Shown here in pieces: positions 32,243 through 44,619 of a stretch of 64,000 nucleotides of DNA. Source of the stretch: Blastobasis lacticolella (lineage: Eukaryota; Arthropoda; Insecta; Lepidoptera; Blastobasidae). The stretch is taken from NCBI GenBank assembly GCA_905147135.1, contig LR990053.1, forward strand, positions 16,380,501 to 16,444,500, given 5' to 3'. Position numbers and translations under genes: made by a program. Each line of letters starts with the position of its first letter. Positions within the stretch are counted from its first letter, which is position 1. The notes below the pieces were generated by a model. That model was not told where the DNA came from and did no database searches. It worked only from the letters and a program-made list of their open reading frames with translations.

Positions 32243-33354
32243 CATAGCCTCCTTCATACATGTCAAAGTGCGGGACAATTATAATAAATTAAAAATATAT
32301 TAGTGAAACTGTAAATTAACGCGTTTGTATGGACCATCTACGAAGGTAAATAAAAGTAAATATATTTATAATTGCGCTAAAATTGGATAACTACGATTTT
32401 TAAAAAACAACCTTTGACACTTTTTGTTGTTAGTTTTTAACACATTTCATAAATCAAATTCTGTTTTATAATTGTCATCTTTCTCTAATAGATGCAAACG
32501 CGTTGCAGCATTTAAAAAATGCAAATAAAATTATGATTAAACCTTAAAAATGGGAAAGAAGCTGTGCCGAAGTTTTGCTTCCCAAAATATGTAATTCTAT
32601 TAAACAAATGGACTTCTGCTATTCCTCAAGCATGCTGGAGCCCCATCGAAGGATCTTTCGAGTGCAGCAAACATTTTCGCAGTGTGAATGTTATTACAAC
32701 TACTTTAAACCAAGATCTTTGATTATCGACGATGATGGGACCGTTGATAAAGTAGATAGGTACAATAGGTAAGTAAGTTGTTAGTGTTTAAATGCTTAGG
32801 TACTTAAAGAAGGCTGTTTAAAATGTATTATACCTAATAGTGAATAAATTGGGCAATATTTTGACTAACATAGATTATTTATTTCATTGCTTTCGGCTGC
32901 GACTGCGTCCGCATAAAATTCTGTTATAACGTTCCGGACCCGTTCCCGCGTGTTTCACATTAATTTTCGGGATAAATTATAGCAAATGTGCTATTCTAAG
33001 CTATATGCTATATAACTGACAAATTACATTAAAATCTGTTCAGTAGTTTTTGCGTGAAGGAGTAACAAACATCCATTACATACAAAACCAAACATACATT
33101 AAATTTCGCATTTACAATAGTAGGAAAATAATATTGCATCTAGGGAGATAGGTAAATAGTGCATGAATCTATCCAATTTCATATTATCTAACTACTTAAT
33201 CACTTAAATAACTAAAAACATTAAATGACGACGACCCCGAAGATAGTTTCACAGTAATTCACAGATTACTATAGCAGTAATTTTCAGGTTCACTAAAATT
33301 AAAAAATGCGACGTCAAATTTCTGTGCATGGCTTGTAAGATGAAGGAGGCTATG
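32243..33354. mobile_element. THAP-containing TIR element (B), P-like candidate
   Basis: Bounded by a perfect 15-bp inverted repeat, CATAGCCTCCTTCAT. Copy A lacks it: there CCCCGC joins almost directly to CTCAGCCC. Inside is a relic of a THAP zinc finger and, near 32900-33120, a common lepidopteran interspersed repeat. THAP plus ends beginning CA fit the P-element superfamily, but no transposase body is present and no target duplication is clear. Confidence 0.55.
32573..32722 (+). pseudogene. THAP-domain relic (B)
   Basis: The frame reads FCFPKYVILLNKWTSAIPQ, then WSPIEGSFECSKHFRS, and stops. FPK, the W in KW, WSP and CSKHF match the THAP zinc-finger pattern. The initial Cys pair is not visible in frame, so it is incomplete. 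DNA-binding transposase or domesticated protein origin. Confidence 0.6.
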
Positions 33355-33579
33355 CTCAGCCCCAAAACGTCTAATGACGTCACCCATTCTGCCCCCCTCA
33401 TACCGCAGGCGATACACCAGTTAAGTTGTCGACCTATACCATTGTTATATTTATTACACGGCGATCACCAATTCGCCTGCCAAGCGTGGAAATTCTGGCA
33501 ATAACCTTCCGTTTTGTGGGAGAGGCTTTAAGTCCTGCAGTGGACTATTATGGGCTGTGATGATGATTGAGAAAAGAGA

Positions 33580-33900
33580 CTGGGGAGCGTCGGTGGCCGA
33601 GCGGTTAGGGGTATCCGACTCGTAAGCAAGAGGTACCGGGTTCGAATCCCGCTGCGGCCATGTACCAATGTCTTTTTTCTGAGTTATGTACATTAGTTGA
33701 ATATTAACCGATTCTCTTACGGTGAGGAATAACATCGTGATGAAACTGCATAAAACTGCAACCATGATGCAATCTGGTCAGGTTCCCATGGTAGCAGGGT
33801 CATGGAGGTCAGATGGCAGTCGCTCCCCTGTAATTACCTGAGCTGCCAAACCCTAGATCATGGTCAAGGCGGACTCCAGGCCCTCGTGGACAACCGTGGA
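33580..33900 (+). mobile_element. tRNA-derived SINE (B)
   Basis: A box TGGCCGAGCGG (33594-33604) and B box GGTTCGAATCC (33639-33649). Same place in the intron as in A and C. Confidence 0.75.
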
Positions 33901-34225
33901 CAACCGGGATATTAACATCAAGATGAGTGTTATTGAGAAAAGATACGATTATGTTGACAATAGAAGAAAAGGGTGTTAATGTAATAGTGTTTAATAGTAT
34001 TGGCCATTGGTGAGAGGCATTATATAAATCAACGAAACATTGATTACCTAATTGTTGCAGGATACGTCTCATATAGTAGTCAGATATCGAACGTTTTACA
34101 GTTCAATTGAATTCAATTCTATTCATCTTAGTCTCGTTTGTTATCTCTATAGAACATTTTATAGTTCAATTCAATTCAATTCATCTCAGTCTCGTTTGTT
34201 ATCTCTATAGAACGATTTATAGTTA

Positions 34226-34555
34226 TCTAATATATAAAATTCTCGTGTCACAGTTTTCGTTGCCATACTCCTCCGAAACGGCTTGACCGATTTTGATGAA
34301 ATTTTTTGTGCTTATCCGGTATCTATGAGAATCGGCCAACATCTATTTTTCATCCCCCTAAATGTTAGGGGTAGTCCACCCCTAAATTTTTATATTTATG
34401 TATTAGACAAAATTTTTAATTTCTTTTTTTTTATGATACAACATACAAAAATACATACAATCCTCAATTTTCACCCTTCTACGATCAACCCTTATTTTTT
34501 AATAGCCATTTTAGTAATATTTATATGGCAAAACAACGTTTGCCGGGTCAGCTAG
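34226..34555 (+). mobile_element. Non-autonomous Helitron (B)
   Basis: 330 bp with 5' TCTAATATATAAAATTC and 3' GGGTCAGCTAG; a GGCAAA...TTTGCC hairpin sits about ten bases before the end. Inserted between A and T with no duplication. Copy A lacks it at the same spot (near 6462). Together these are the textbook Helitron features. Confidence 0.85.
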
Positions 34556-34591
34556 TAATTAATATATTCGTAAACCCCCTTGTTTACTTAC

Positions 34592-35044
34592 ATATGCGTC
34601 AATTGCATTTCCGGCAGTGCCTAACACACTGGTGGGCACGACATGCCATCCATCCAGATCGGTCGGTTGTATCATTATAGGAAAAGCCACACTTGTCCCA
34701 CCATCTTGTAGCATTACATTAAGCATCACGTTGCCTATTTTATATAACGTGACTTCAAACACGCCATTAGGAGATACTGTTAACACGTTTGAGGCAATAC
34801 AACTTAAAGCGATCTGAGTGGATGGCTTAATAAAGTAGTTGCTACTAGGATGAGGGCCATCAATTCCTAGTAAGGAATCATAATGTTCCAAGCTCCATGT
34901 ATTGGATAACGAAGCACATTGTCCGAAATTCGGATCCATAGACTCTTCAAAATAATCTTCAAAATTATATGTAACACATATTTCACTCGAGACACCGCTA
35001 ACAGCAACCACTATTACGAGAAGACACTTTATTGGATTCTTCAT
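34592..35044 (-). CDS. Gene B exon 1: signal peptide and MAM-like ectodomain
   Basis: 151 codons from MKNPIKCLLVIV to the codon before GTAAGT (plus 34586-34591), phase 0. Differs from A at scattered residues (EESMDP, TQIALSCIAS, GGTSVAF) and lacks one Ala near TAAGN. All three cysteines are kept. The upstream alternative ATG seen in A is lost, supporting this start. Splices across 3.46 kb to 31127. Confidence 0.7.
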
Positions 35045-35132
35045 TTTATTGATTATAACATTCCCATCACAAACATTTGAACTCAGTGCGAAATCTGTAA
35101 CAGAACGAGTTTTATTTGAATTAGTATAATGC

Positions 35133-35140
35133 TATCGATA
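35133..35140 (-). promoter_or_regulatory. Conserved TATCGATA near gene B start
   Basis: Same motif and spacing as in A. Confidence 0.25.
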
Positions 35141-36104
35141 ATTGTTTATCAATCTTTGAAATGACAGGTTGATAAAATAGTTTCCGGACTAATCGTAATC
35201 CCGCAAGTCTCACAAATGAAACATATATCAGAGTCATTGGACTACATTTGCTTTGTTAGAGTGAGATTTTGTTTGTTTACGTTTCTTGCAAAGTTCTTAT
35301 TACATTCGTATGGCCACTAACCGATTCTTACGTAATCAGCATCGAGTTCAATAGAAATTCATTGATTTATTGCACTGCTATCTTTGGTTCCTATTCGATG
35401 CGTATATATAAGTAGCCGTTTCGAGCCACTTTCGCTTGCGCACAATTTGGATATCTGTAAACAATTAACTGTCCTGCGGGAACCTATTATTTTCCCGTGA
35501 TAAAAATAAGCCTATGTCACTCGGGAACAGTGGCTTCCTATTAGTGAAAAAAAATTTAAAATCGGTCGTGTAGTTTCGGAAATTGCCACCAACAAACAAA
35601 CTCACAGATTCAATACGTCTTGCGATTATCCATAACTTTTGTTATCACATATTTAATCATCTTTCGTTTTCGATAAATGTAGCTTAGGATTTAAATAAAT
35701 GTGTATTGTAAGTACCTACTTTTGTGTGTAATGAAGTAATAATTGTAGACAAATCAAGGACTCTCTCATCATACATTGAGATTGGCCTCCTCCTAATATC
35801 TCTCGCAGAGACATTGCTAACAACGTGATATTATAAACTTACTAATAGCATTACGATTACTTTCAATAGCGACCAGTTCGTATGATTTCATCAGTGTTAC
35901 TATAACTTCAATGGGAAACATTTTTGTTTAAATTCGGTTAGGTAGAGGAGCGTCAAGAACAGCATCATAGCTGGCAGCATCGTTTTGCTCACGATTCAAA
36001 ATGGAGAATCTGATACTAACTGGTCATGCGAAATACGTTTTGGATACTTTGCTGAGATTTTGTCATGACCACCACAGCGGTGGTAGACTTTATCTTAAAT
36101 TTTC

Positions 36105-36990
36105 CAGGTTTCAACAAAACTCTCGAAGTATGGTATCCTCAAGGGGCTCTGCAAATGGGTATCCAGCCTTTCTCTTTGGACGTAGCATCCAAATCGTTGT
36201 CGACGGACGCTGCTCCGATACCAAAATTATCAATGCTGTATTACCCCAAGGTTCAGTGCTATCTCCCACGCAGTGTATTCTGAATATCAATGATATGCTT
36301 AATATCCCCAGTATTCATTGCTATGTAGATGACAGTACTGGAGATGGTCGTTATACTGGCCGAGAGTATGTCTTTTTCGTTCCGAGGTGTCGGAAAGCCG
36401 TATAAGACTTATCACAGAGATGAAACACACCTTGGAGCAAGTTTTTCAATGGGACAGACTGAACCTGGCCGAATTCAACCCATCAAAGACATAGATCTGC
36501 GCATTGTCCGCCAAAAAGGATTCTTATGGCACGGTGCCGCAGGAACACCCCTAACCATTCTAGAAAGGTTTGGTGTCGACGTAACGGACAGCGTGCGGTT
36601 CCGAAGTCACCCTCGAAAAAACTTGGCGTGCTTAACCGGTTAAAGCAATACTTTACCCCAAAGCAGCTCCTGTTGTTGTGTGCGGCCACATATGGTTCTT
36701 ATCTTTGGGCCGGCGAAACTGTCGACCTGCTAAATCTTTGGGATCCCATACTGACAAGTTACAATCACTGGCTGACCGAAAGGTCTTTGGTGTGTATTTT
36801 ACCCGCTAATGGAGTGTTTTCTGAGTAATTATTTGATCTGGTGCCCATAGCACATTTCTGCAATTGAATCATCCGCCGCGGGCTGAGTACATTGACAATG
36901 TCATTATACTCTATCGTAAGAAAATACTTAATGTTGTAGTTTACGCTTAGGTCATACCCGAAGTAATTCCCCTGTCCATACCTAATCAAC
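36105..36990 (+). pseudogene. Decayed jockey-like LINE fragment (unit 2)
   Basis: Counterpart of 17100-17980 and slightly better kept: FGRSIQIVVDGRCSDT, LPQGSVLSPTQ and HCYVDDSTGDGRYTGRE (palm motif with VDD in place of ADD). Frameshifts follow. Confidence 0.65.
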
Positions 36991-37185
36991 GAATTTACTT
37001 GTCAGTTTATATAAATATGGACACCATTTAAATTTCTATTTAAATCCATTAATTTTCTAAAATATTCCGATTAGTCATTGATTAATGATTACAAACGCTA
37101 GGCAGATACTATAATAAAACCACCGGTTTTCATAAAACAATGCGACTTCATAGGCACTCCGCACATGACGCAACACGGACAGAAA

Positions 37186-37251
37186 CATGCAGGATGCATG
37201 CAGGACGCATGTAGGTCGCATGCAGGATGCGTGCAGGACACATGCACGCGA
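37186..37251. repeat. 11-bp minisatellite (unit 2)
   Basis: Six CATGCAGGATG-type units, as at 18185-18250. Confidence 0.8.
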
Positions 37252-37844
37252 CAGTGACGCGACACAATCATCTGACGGTTTACAAAGATCATTTAGCACG
37301 TAGCTGAAATCAGAATTAACTAGGATCTGTTTCCAAGTCGAAAAGTTAGAAAAATTATCTGTTGTAACATATAAATAAAAATTATAGTCTTGAAACTTTT
37401 TCTAGAATAACTTTTAGCGGGTCACTTATATAAAATATAATTCATCATCTTTGTTCACTATTTGAAAATCTATTACAATTCCTAATCTATCAATAATTGA
37501 ATAACTTTTAGTATATTATTATATTGAAATTTATGCAGCATTGCAATTCATAACCTCTGTAGCCGGATCTACTTATCAGCTCAAGTTTTATGACTGAGAT
37601 AAGACCTATTTTTTACCTATGACATTGCAAGGTCTGTGCAGAATTGCTTATTGGCAGCGATAGCATGTAATTAGTTCTAAAATTGTAAGGTCATGAATAC
37701 CAATTTAAATTATCAAAATTTATTAAAGACGTGCACATCTTGGGCTAATTAGTCGCTCAATTTCAGAAGTTTATAATTTTTTTTTTTTTTTCTATTCCCA
37801 TTTCCACTATTCTCCAGCTCACAGAGCTCATATAGTTTAGGCTA

Positions 37845-38170
37845 TTCACCGAAGGAGGGGACACCAGGCTGATTAGTACGGTTAGTTCGGCAGAGTAAGT
37901 TCAGTTTGGCGGTATACTTTTCAGCCTGGAGAGGGGAGTGCGGCGATGGTCCGACTTTGGGGAAACTGTAGGCATTTCCCAGTGCCCCACCGGTAAGCAC
38001 CGGGCTTGGGGAAACCACCGAAAAACCCAAGTCTGTACAGCCCGGCGTGAGTTACAAGCACCGATGATCGCTGAAAATAATTTTTTCAGCTTACACCGGG
38101 ATTTGAACCCACGCCTGACCAGTCTACTGAGCGAACAGCTTGAGACCTGCGCCTTAGACCGCTTGGCGAA
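37845..38170 (-). mobile_element. tRNA-Leu-like SINE with full head
   Basis: The minus-strand head begins TTCGCCAAGCGGTCTAAGG (A box) and carries GGTTCAAATCCCGG (B box); CTCAAG in the anticodon loop region resembles tRNA-Leu. The SINE body runs toward 37845. Not a functional tRNA, because the acceptor ends do not pair. Confidence 0.7.
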
Positions 38171-38676
38171 CGAACTTGCTTAATAATAAAGTTTATAATA
38201 TTAAATATAGTTTATTATGTGCAGAATTTACAAGCAGTTTTGTTCAATATTAATTCATGCGCAGCTAACGTTTGTGTTTACTTAATAACATATTTTAATA
38301 ACCTGGGAACTATTAGGATTTAAAACGCTAAAATTTAAACATACAAAAAGCAAAATTTTGAATACTTTGTGAAAAGTTGCAGGAATGGCATGTCGAGTGA
38401 ACCGTCTTGCTAATTTTTTAGGATTAAAAATTGATTCTTGGTTCCTATATTAGTCGAAATCCATACTAATAATGAATTTTAACTAAAGTTCTCCAGTGGT
38501 CTCACTTAATCAGCAGGCATGTTTATACAGATTGTGAAGAATGTCAAGGTTTTACGACTTTCGTGAACTCAATCAGTTATCTTACCCCAGAATTTTATTA
38601 ATCGTAAAATTTTATCAAACTTTAAACAAAGATTTTTTTAAGACTATGAAGACCTTAAGCAGTCATTCGCTGAGTA

Positions 38677-38692
38677 TCTGGCACCTAGGTTA
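38677..38692. repeat. Target-site duplication, left
   Basis: TCTGGCACCTAGGTTA, repeated exactly at 40576-40591, brackets the LINE between them. Confidence 0.85.
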
Positions 38693-40575
38693 AGGTTAAT
38701 GGGCTCCTCTTTCCGCACTTGAACTCAAACTTGGTCCTTTGTGCGTAGTTAAGGCGTGCTAATTTAGCCAGCCCAGCTCCCTCCAGAAGTCCAGCAGTCT
38801 CTTCGGACGCTCGCAGATCTCTCGGAGGGACCCTGTTCCTAACGTGACTTTTACCCTGTGGTCCTTAAGTCCCTCACACTCCAGGACCACATGGGCCGCT
38901 GTTTCCTCGTCTACTGGGCATCCCCTGCATAAAGGGCTGTCTGTAGCTCCTATTGTGAACAGTAGTTTGTTCAGGGGGAGGTGTCCTGTTATTGTACCAA
39001 CTACTGTCCTGAGTTCTGTCCGTTTGAGATCTAGCAGTTTATTAGTTAGTCTAGGTGATCGTTCGGTCACAACCAACTTCGTCTGTCTACATCCTATTGT
39101 GTTTTGCCAACGTTTATTGTGCTGGTCCGTAGTGTGTTTGCTCACCCATGCTCGCAGTGTGTTAAAAGAGAGGGGCAGGGACGGAGGAGGACCAGCAATT
39201 TCCGTCCCTGATCCCTTTCTTGCCAGCTCATCGGCGGCATCGTTCCCCATCGAATTGCTGTGACCCTTGATCCATTGTATCGTAACCCTGTTTGTCAGGG
39301 ATATATCTTCCAGTGCCTGGTGGCACTCCAGGATTAGGGCAGAGTTTATGCTGTTCTTTCCCAATGCCTTCAAGACTGACATGCTGTCCGATAAAATTCG
39401 GATACCTTGGTCGCTTATACCAAGTCTCTTTACTCGCATGGCGGCCTGTGTGATTGCTACACACTCGCATTGGAATATGGTACTATGTTCCCCTAATGGT
39501 ATGGAACTCTTAATATTCAGATCCAGCGAGAAGATCCCTGCACCGGTGCATTGGTCGGTCTTGGATCCGTCCGTATAGATACGGACTTCTCCTATTCCAG
39601 ACCAGTCCGCAGTTTGTATCTGGTATCTCTTGCCAAATATGAACTGTTTTGCGATTCGGTCACACTTGGCCTCAAACATAGGGTTACTCTGAACCATTGT
39701 TTCCCATAAGGTTTGATGGGAGCCAAGTTTATTGTTCCATTGTCTTGTTATCTTAAGTCTTAGAATTGCCATCTTTGCCTCCTGCTGTATATGCAGATCA
39801 AGAGGTGGCAGTCCCAGTAATACTTCAAGTGAAGCTGATGGTGTCGAGCGCATACAGCCCGTTATGGCAGAGCATGCCATTCTCTGGAACCGTTGCAGCC
39901 TGTTGACCGCTGTATTGAGCTTGGTTCTGGACCACCAGGCCACCGCGCCATAGGCAACGAAAGGCCTCACCACGGCTGTATACAGCCACCTGGCAATCCT
40001 GGGGGAGATTCCCCATGTTTTGCCAAGCAGTCTGCTACACTGCCACATTGAGATGCTGGCTTTGGCCAGTTTGTGTTCCAGATGTTTGTTCCATAACAGT
40101 TTGTTGTCGAAAATGACCCCAAGGTACTTGACCTCGTCTGTTAAGGATAGTTTGGTACCGAATAGCTTGGGGAGTCTGATTTCTCCCAGATTTCTCTTGT
40201 GCGTGAACAGGACCATCTCTGCCTTGGATGGATTGACCGAGAGGTCGTGCTCACTGCACCAGCTTTCGACTATTTTTAGTGCAGACCTCATGAGGTCGCA
40301 CAGAACGTTCTCAAATGGTCCGCTAATAAGTATGGCTATGTCATCTGCATAGCCAGTTGTATGGAATCTGTTGTCATTTAACCGGCTTATAAGCTCGTTG
40401 ACTAGAATATTCCACAATAACGGAGATAAGACCCCACCCTGTGGGCATCCCCTAGCGACCACTGCTCTGGTTGTGTTATTTATCATTATTCGTACGGCCC
40501 TGCGTCTTAGCATTGAGTCGATCCATCCGGCTATGGTATCCTTTACTCCATGCTTGATCAGTGCCTGATTGATGC
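38693..40575 (-). mobile_element. 5'-truncated LINE with RNase H domain
   Basis: Bracketed by the 16-bp target duplication. There is no poly(A) run at its 3' (left) end, which fits I/R1/LOA-type elements better than jockey. Confidence 0.85.
38759..40574 (-). CDS. Reverse transcriptase-RNase H fragment of an I/R1/LOA-group LINE
   Basis: An open frame from the truncation point (about 40574) to a TAA at 38759, with the first ATG at 40513, giving 584 residues. Order: GCPQGGVLSPLLWN and GYADDIAIL (RT palm, counting from ATG residues 20-75), VKYLGVIFDNKLLWNKH, RNase H core YTDGSKT...GAG with the expected later acidic residues (QCECVAI, LSDSMS, WIKGHS, GNDAADELA), and a C-terminal CRGC...H...C knuckle. 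No stop or frameshift, so the copy is young. It cannot start transposition itself because the endonuclease and N-terminal RT are missing. Confidence 0.85.
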
Positions 40576-40726
40576 TCTGGCACCTAGGTTACACGTAAGT
40601 AAAAATATCTAATTTAGGATACCTAATTGGAAATTTTATGTAATTTTAAAACTTTTTATATAGTATTCATACAATCTGTTGAACTTGATATTTCCTTTGA
40701 TGTTTGTAGAAGTGTTTGAATAAGAA

Positions 40727-40836
40727 ATGGACGTGCCACCACCTGTCCCACCTAAACCTACGGCCTCTAAAATCAATGCGATTTAAGAAGGGCACCACCT
40801 ATACCTGAAAAAAAAACCTGCACCACAGTCAAACCA
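40727..40836 (+). pseudogene. Proline-rich first-exon relic
   Basis: The ATG at 40727 gives MDVPPPVPPKPTASKINAI then a stop; shifted frames continue PPIPEKK and KPAPQSNQ up to a strong donor GTAAGT (40837-40842). The donor phase fits the exon at 41983, where CA|G TCG AAC would continue into NMNRPGTS. The frameshifts mark it as a relic. Confidence 0.35.
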
Positions 40837-40972
40837 GTAAGTAGAGTGTAGATTATGTAAACAGTTTTGAACTATTGCACGCCTCATAAGCGGAGCGTTG
40901 AGGTAGTACTCTACTCTCGACATGTCAAAAATAGCAGGTTTTTGAAACTTAAATTGACTTTTTTATTACTTA

Positions 40973-41150
40973 CTAGCTGACCCGGCAAACGTTGTTTTGC
41001 TCCCCCCCCCCCCCTAACATTTACGGGAATGAAAAATAGATGTTGGCCGATTCTCATAGATACCGGATAAGCACAAAAAATTTCATCAAAATCGGTCAAG
41101 CCGTTTCGGAGGAGTATGGCAACGAAAACTGTGACACGAGAATTTTATTA
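40973..41150 (-). mobile_element. Helitron fragment, reverse orientation
   Basis: The CTAG end is at 40973-40976 with the GGCAAA/TTTGCC hairpin, a run of about 16 C in the middle, and the GAATTTTA 5' side near 41145. Internally shorter than the 330-bp copies. Confidence 0.7.
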
Positions 41151-41982
41151 TTACTTATATTGCGCTTATAAGATAATGTAAGTGCACGTATATCAATAAA
41201 AATAATGTGTCAAACACGTAAATTATAATTTGACAACAATTATTTCGTTTAACACAGTAAATAAATTGGTTAAAAATAATTTTTCTTGGACGTCCGTTTG
41301 ATTGTATGGATCCGTGTATGTGGCAGGGAAATCAGTCGAACAAATTATCGTACCAGATTATTATTTTTTTATTATTTAAAGTATTGCTTGGCGCTGTTTG
41401 TCAATTAATATGACTGCTTAATTCACTATCGTTTAATAATTATTTATAAAAAACTAAAATACGACTGTGTATTTGTGTATCTATATTTATATACAAATGA
41501 AGATTAGCCTTAAGTCGTATGTAAAAAGTAGAGATCGGCGCATGCGCTATGTCAATTTTATCTTAGGAAATGGCGCGGAATTTAAATTGATAAATTTTTT
41601 CTTGTTATTTTATTATTAAAGACTTAATAAAAATTTTAATCTTAAAATTTATGTAAATAACTGCTATGAGGCGTGCACTTTTGGATTTTCCAAACTTTTT
41701 TCAAATCAGATGTGCTGAAAAAAACACCAGAAAATCTTTTCTTCAAAATTTTTGGCTAGTTCATTTTGCCCAAATTTTGTATTATGTTTGTTTAGATACA
41801 ATGATTCATAGAATATTATCGTGGGCTCCTTGCTCATAAAGAACCTCAAAAAGATTTGGCCATAAAACAATTTTCGTGTTTATTTAATTTAGTTATCATC
41901 TGCATGAATGTGAACTTTTGCCCGCGGAATTGAATGTAAAGATTCAAGTAAATTAAAATTAATTAATTTTTTACAGTTGCAG

Positions 41983-42154
41983 GTCGAACATGAATCGACC
42001 GGGAACTTCTTTTCCGCCGAAGCCGGAAAGGTACAAAACAAATATGTACGGCTCTTCGCAGCCCCCCCGCCTTCCTCCAGCAAACTTGGAAGAGACGCAT
42101 ATGTATTTATATTTCGGGAAGTCCCAAGCATCTCAAAAACTTCCCAGGAAATAA
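41983..42154 (+). pseudogene. Proline-rich exon-like segment (unit 2)
   Basis: Same exon as 20394-20565. Differs by one codon (L to F in TSFPPKPERY). The acceptor TTTTTACAGTTGCAG is intact, and the relic exon is 1.15 kb upstream. Gene not identified. Confidence 0.35.
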
Positions 42155-44619
42155 GAAATGTCAAGTAGTGATATAAATTTTTTAAATAAATATATTTTGG
42201 ATATTCTGAGTTGTCAACAGTAACTAAATATCCCCGTCTCTATCAATTGGGTCATAGATTAATTAGTTGATAACCTTTTTTAATAGCCGAGATAAACTTA
42301 ACTATTGCTTATTCAACTAGTGAATAATAAAATAATAATTCTAAGTTTTTTTGTGATAATTAGCAGGGTAATTATTTCGGAACTGATTAAGAGGCACAGT
42401 CTCTATAAATTATGCAATATTTATTACTTTACAATCGATAAACAATTAGAAGTTGACAAATTTCAATTTTGATAAGAAATAAGATACTTAAAATTAATGT
42501 TTGAACAAAATTTTATAACGATAGTAACACTAAATTCATTATCATCTGACAACAATTTATGTGCCTTTGTTTCCCAGATAATTGCACAATTTCTTTATGG
42601 AAAAACGATTTTTTAAGACAACAATTTTAACCATTTTCAATTCGAATTTTCGATTCATACTCAAATTGAATTCAAGTAAAATATTTTAAAGTTATAAAGT
42701 GCTTTCGAAATTATAAATTTTGACTTGGAAACTTTTCCTGGTAACGCTGCCATCTTGTAAGGTGTCACTTTTGACAGACAGCTGGAGTTGATGTGTACCT
42801 ACACACATGCCCTCATCCAAATGCCAAATGATCCTTGAAACTGTGATGCAACGAGAAAAGAAAAAGCACCTTTTAAGAGGAGAGAGCACAATGTTAAATA
42901 ATGCGTGAAACAGATGCGCTCAAACTAGAAGAACTATATATAAAATACCTTTGCATCATAGTTTATCTTATCTTATACATACACTCAGCAGCACAAAAAC
43001 TTGGCCAAGTGCTTGTCGCATATTTATAAGCAAACTATGGGTAATTTATGAGATGTTTAGTCGTGCGTATAGATTTGAAAGAACTTGTTTAGTTTATCTA
43101 TTTTGTGCTATGACTTACTTATTCTAATAATCGGTGCCAGAACGGTTTTCAACGTTAATCCAAGAGGTAAGTTTAATTATTTTTATATTTAAATCTAAAA
43201 CAATATATCAAAATGTTTATTTTTTTGATAGAATTAAAACATTTTTTTTATACTAGTTCTACATACGTAATAATTATTTTTTATTTGCCATTTACCGTTC
43301 CTATGATTTGCACTTTAAAAGGTACCCGTTACAATGAACGGTCACGGGTATTTAATGCTAAAGTTGTATCGAGAAATGGCTTACTATACTATATCTTTTT
43401 TCAACTATAAAGTACTGAGGCTGAATACAACGTGCTCATTGGTTCATTCAAATTAAGTAGGTAAGCTAAGGCGGCTTTCACGGTGTCGATTTTACTTGCG
43501 ATTCTCATGTGTTAAAAAAAATATTTGAAATATCATGAATATTCGTGTTTTTTTTTAATTAGATACAGATGCAAAATTTCAATTTATTTTCTTACCGGGA
43601 AGTGGGTGGTTGATGTGAACGCTGACTTGTAACCAATAAGAACGGAGAACGTCATCCCACTAACTTACATTAAAAAAAAATAGAGTTTAATAGCAAATTT
43701 CTTGCTTGTATGTCAATAGTTTAAAGATTCAGATCATTTAAGGTATGAATACCCACAAAAATGTTATGCTCAATTATTTGGTCAGTATTGATTTATCCGA
43801 AATGGACACCAAACTCGGCTTTGTATGTCAAATGTGGCCGCTAGAATTTTTGTTTCGAATGTGGCGGGTCAGGTACTTTGACCCCCTCCCGCCCCCCTCT
43901 GACGAGAGGTCAAGCGTGGCTAACGGGCTTTTTGGTTTTATTGCTCGACGGAAATGCAGCACTTTTCTCAATAGGACCTCAGCTATAACGTGATCGATAG
44001 ATAGTAAGATTTTTTATCGATAGACATAAGTTGTACGATTTGTCTCAAAGTAGTTATTATTTCAATGTTGCGAACAGTGGAGTATTGAGCCGGAGGTTAG
44101 GTAGGTTCTACTTATTTATTATAGGTATATTTTTTCAGCCGGGCGAGTTAAAAAATAGTAAACAAATTAAAAAAAAGTGAGTGTTCCAAGCCATTTTTCA
44201 TAATTAGACTTAAAGATGACTTTTAAGCGTCAAAACGAGATTTTATAATTATACTAGCTTTTGCCCGCTACTTTGGACCGAGCATTTTTAGCGTTGTCCC
44301 GTTCTTTTCAACAAGAGGAAGTTACTTACCCATTCCACACAGTAATTTGCAAAAATCCAGTCTAACAGACCACTTAAATTTTTTTTACTAGACCTGCCAT
44401 TATGTTTGCGGGGTTTGTGATTTTGAAGTGCGGTGCACCCATTCGCCAGTGCCTCTTCCGTCTGCCAGCAGGAAGACCACTTGCTGGTAAAGGTAGCTTG
44501 GGCTCCTGAGATGGTGGTGAGGCCCGATAACCTCCCATAATGTTGTTAGGTATACTTATCAAATGAACGCTGAGCTCTTTAACTATTGTAAATGTACTGG
44601 GAGTTCGATCACCGTTCAT

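Larger units (their letters stand above)
31327..33438. mobile_element. TIR DNA element, copy B, enlarged by a nested element
   Basis: Same TATAGGTCGACAACTTAACT ends as copy A. Length is 2.1 kb because a second TIR element sits inside at 32243-33354. Confidence 0.6.
31204..33571. repeat. Interspersed repeat split by the TIR element (B)
   Basis: Halves 31204-31326 and 33439-33571 correspond to those in the gene A intron. Confidence 0.6.
26425..44611. repeat. Segmental duplication unit 2
   Basis: About 18.2 kb. The left half (RT remnant, gene B) is closest to unit 3, sharing a nested jockey fragment, the THAP element and the Helitron. The right half matches unit 1 (16885-22990). The start, TGCCGTTCGTCAAGCCG, falls inside the RT remnant. 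Confidence 0.85.

Noticed and set aside
31994..32284. Plus-strand 96-codon frame, also at 50018-50308
   Set aside because: Lies inside the TIR element across the THAP-element boundary; frame is accidental.
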